Origin: an uncultured Tidjanibacter sp. | GTDB taxonomy: Bacteria; Bacteroidota; Bacteroidia; Bacteroidales; Rikenellaceae | DNA: 7,092 nucleotides | Assembly (NCBI GenBank): GCA_934663885.1 | Contig: CAKUKW010000107.1 | Coordinates: 1-7,092, forward strand | Reading direction: 5' to 3' | In this document: positions 5,477 to 7,092 of the stretch, one piece after another | Position numbering within the stretch: the first letter of the stretch is position 1 | Layout: every line of letters begins with the position of its first letter | Made by a program: the position numbers and the translations under genes | The notes under the pieces: model-generated | The model's database searches: none | Told to the model about the DNA's origin: nothing | The model's input: the letters and a program-made list of their open reading frames with translations, nothing else

Positions 5477-6478
5477 TTACTGCTTGTCCTTTTTGTTGCC
5501 CCAGCGTTTCAGCCGGCCCTGCCCCTGAGCCCGGGAATTATCAACTCCCTTTCTGTATTCGTCCCTTATAAGGGCGAGCAGGCCCCTGGTGTGCCTCTCC
5601 TTTTTCTGGGGATAAATATCGGCTATGGTAATCAGTATCGCCGTTTCCTCCACGTCACCGAAATCATGGTTGTAAACCGTATCGAAAACTTTCATGGAAG
5701 CCGACAGGCTCATATAGGAATTTATCATCGGGGGGACAAATTCACCCCGTTTGCGGAGCTCCTTAACCAGTATTTTATAATCCTCCTTATAACTTTCTCC
5801 ATCGAACATCTTATCCATACGGGCTGTGTCGATATTCATAGGCACCGGATTTATCGGCTCGAGGAGATGGTCATTGTCTGGAAAGTATTTATGGAGGAAG
5901 TACATCAGAATATCGCGCGCCTCGACATTATACTTATCGTACATGGTAACCTTGCCGAAAAAATACTTCTTCTCAGGGTTTTCAACCAGCAGCGCCCCGA
6001 GGCCGTCCCAAAGATTATCGAGGGCATAAAGACTCTTGGCATCCCTTGTCCGCTGGTACCGGGGCTGTACGAACGAACGCCCCAGTTCTATGGTATAAGG
6101 GAGTATCTCCTTGCGGAATTTGTCGCTGAACCTGAAATAGTGCTCCGTAGAGAGTTGTGAAGTGTCCGAGGAATCCGACACGATATAGCGGTAACCACCC
6201 AGAATCTCCCTGCCGGTAGGATCCCATACGAAAAGCTGGGTGTAGCCGTCCGGCGACAAGTCCTGCTCGTCGATATCCACAGGCATACCCGTTCCTCCCC
6301 CCGCCTGGCGGAAAGCCAACTCCCTCAGGCGCCCTATTTCCATCATTATATTAGGGCACTCGGAAGCCTTTACGGTATATATAATATTCCCGGCGTTATT
6401 CGTATTGCGCAGAAAATATTCCGGTTTCAATTCGGCCTCCAAATCGGCTCGAGGAACAGGATCTATTATCGGTTCCAT
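5477..6478 (-). CDS. glsB: GNAT-fold N-acyltransferase of the OlsB/GlsB (hemolysin-like) family, likely glycine-lipid synthesis
   Basis: A 333-residue cytosolic or membrane-associated enzyme resembling Bacteroides GlsB, which transfers a 3-hydroxy-fatty acyl group, probably from acyl carrier protein, to the amino group of glycine to form commendamide-type lipids. Family signatures are NIMMEIGRLRELAFRQAGGGTG (43-64), DID (68-70), GGYRY (94-98), ELGRSFVQPRYQR (131-143) with the conserved Gly-Arg-Ser-Phe, and a C-terminal region around INSYMSLSASMKVF (252-265). The ATG at 6476-6478 gives the N-terminus MEPIID that I expect for the family; an ATG six codons upstream is possible, and a TTG further up overlaps a -7 box. 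The tail (310-333) is polar and basic. A PlsC-type acyltransferase gene lies 99 bases upstream on the same strand. The gls assignment rests on motifs and context. Ornithine or another amino acid as acceptor cannot be excluded. Confidence 0.82.
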   Translation of the reverse strand: MEPIIDPVPRADLEAELKPEYFLRNTNNAGNIIYTVKASECPNIMMEIGRLRELAFRQAGGGTGMPVDIDEQDLSPDGYTQLFVWDPTGREILGGYRYIVSDSSDTSQLSTEHYFRFSDKFRKEILPYTIELGRSFVQPRYQRTRDAKSLYALDNLWDGLGALLVENPEKKYFFGKVTMYDKYNVEARDILMYFLHKYFPDNDHLLEPINPVPMNIDTARMDKMFDGESYKEDYKILVKELRKRGEFVPPMINSYMSLSASMKVFDTVYNHDFGDVEETAILITIADIYPQKKERHTRGLLALIRDEYRKGVDNSRAQGQGRLKRWGNKKDKQ

Positions 6479-6550
6479 AATAATGGCGTAAAACATTTTA
6501 TTCGGGCTGAATAGAGAGCTAAAATCGCGCCATGCAGCCAATTCCCCTTG

Positions 6551-6558
6551 CAAAAATA
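6551..6558 (-). promoter_or_regulatory. Candidate internal -7 box upstream of glsB
   Basis: The minus strand reads TATTTTTG, matching TAnnTTTG, in the 99-base gap between the glsA-like stop and the glsB start. No -33 TTTG is visible and the gap is very A/T rich. If used, it would allow glsB to be expressed separately from glsA, with a leader of about 70 bases. Confidence 0.35.
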
Positions 6559-6577
6559 CGTAAATTATATATATTTA

Positions 6578-7090
6578 TTATTTGCATTCTTTTTCTTTTT
6601 CTCCCGAATAGCTTAATTCGTACACTTTTCCGCGTATAAAAAGTGCCGCTTCACCCACATTCCTGCCTTCAAGCAGCGATTCGTAGCTCACCGGCTGTCC
6701 GAATACTATTCTGAAATCGCTTCCACGCTGCTTGAACATTTCGTTCACGAGGTACAGCATTTCGATATTTACCTTTATTCCCAGAAATTTCCTTAAATTG
6801 GCAAGCCTGTAAAAGAAGCCGGACAATTTGCCGTCGAAATAGACCGGCACGATATCGCGCTGGCTCTGAATTGCCTTCCTGATAAAATTGCTTTTCCACT
6901 CCAGGTCGCAAACGACCCCTTTCCGGCGGCGCGAACAAAGGCCGGCGGGAAATGTTATTATCTGCATATCCGAGGCGAAAGCATCGTTGAAGGAATGGAC
7001 GCTGCTCTCATTTTGTCTTCCATGTTTATTAACGGGCACAAAAAGAGGCTTAAGGGGATCGACATGCATCAGGAGGTCATTAACCACGAT
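6578..7090 (-). CDS. glsA: PlsC-like lysophospholipid/O-acyltransferase, likely GlsA, C-terminal part (5' end outside window)
   Basis: The last 170 residues of a membrane-associated acyltransferase of the PlsC/LPLAT family. The frame is open to the right edge, so no start is assigned and the first catalytic motif (HxxxxD) is not in the window. Counting from the GTG at 7085-7087 as residue 1, FPAGLCSRR (46-54) is the PlsC motif III equivalent, with Ala in place of the usual Glu, and DIVPVYFDG (78-86) is motif IV. The stretch FFYRLANLRKFLGI (91-104) followed by EMLYLVNEMFKQRG is typical, as I recall, of the Bacteroidetes enzymes. Bacteroides GlsA adds a second fatty acid to the hydroxyl of N-acylglycine, giving diacylated glycine lipid, and sits beside glsB as here. 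A generic lysophosphatidate acyltransferase is the main alternative; the glsB neighbour argues for the lipoamino-acid role. Confidence 0.78.
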   Translation of the reverse strand: MVVNDLLMHVDPLKPLFVPVNKHGRQNESSVHSFNDAFASDMQIITFPAGLCSRRRKGVVCDLEWKSNFIRKAIQSQRDIVPVYFDGKLSGFFYRLANLRKFLGIKVNIEMLYLVNEMFKQRGSDFRIVFGQPVSYESLLEGRNVGEAALFIRGKVYELSYSGEKEKECK

Positions 7091-7092
7091 CC

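Noticed and set aside
5324..6160. A 278-codon open frame on the plus strand antisense to glsB
   Set aside because: It lies opposite a gene with clear family motifs, shows no domain of its own, and crosses the glsB terminator and intergenic region. It is a by-product of codon composition.
6479..6553. A TTG start giving GlsB 25 extra residues
   Set aside because: It overlaps a -7-like box, and the resulting N-terminus is not what I expect for the family. The ATG at 6478 is preferred, with the ATG at 6496 as an alternative.

Overview
The window looks like ordinary chromosomal sequence from a member of the Bacteroidetes, most likely a Bacteroidales gut-type organism. Three observations point that way. 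Several genes and candidate RNAs are preceded by the TAnnTTTG -7 element of that phylum and mostly lack Shine-Dalgarno sequences. The RecQ has the short, HRDC-less architecture I associate with this phylum. The acyltransferase pair at the right end resembles the GlsA/GlsB glycine-lipid enzymes of Bacteroides. No rRNA, tRNA, insertion sequence, phage gene or CRISPR array is visible. Gene assignments come from recognised motifs; no database search was possible.

Layout from left to right. (1) 2-694, plus strand: the C-terminal half of a MATE-family multidrug/cation antiporter, cut by the window edge. (2) 695-912: an intergenic stretch with a -7-like box, a small hairpin and a strong terminator, which together could mark a small RNA. 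(3) 913-2680, minus strand: a tight two-gene operon, a DEDDy 3'-5' exonuclease of the RNase D/WRN type followed after 4 bases by an RlmI-type 23S rRNA m5C methyltransferase. (4) 2681-2847: a divergent control region with promoters facing both ways and a perfect 17-bp dyad. (5) 2848-3264, plus strand: an unrecognised four-helix membrane protein built from two tandem, similar two-helix halves. (6) 3284-3317: a bidirectional terminator shared with the convergent recQ. (7) 3311-5245, minus strand: recQ. (8) 5246-5476: an intergenic region with the recQ promoter, a second -7-like box and a terminator for the next gene. (9) 5477-7090, minus strand: glsB-like N-acyltransferase preceded by a glsA-like O-acyltransferase cut by the right edge.

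The genes form small independent units rather than one system. The exonuclease and methyltransferase plausibly share an RNA-processing role. RecQ is a DNA-repair helicase. The gls pair would make N-acylated glycine (commendamide-type) lipids and their O-acylated diacyl forms. The least explained elements are the duplicated membrane protein with its dyad-bearing promoter and the candidate small RNA downstream of the MATE gene. I see no clear evidence of a wholly new multi-gene system.
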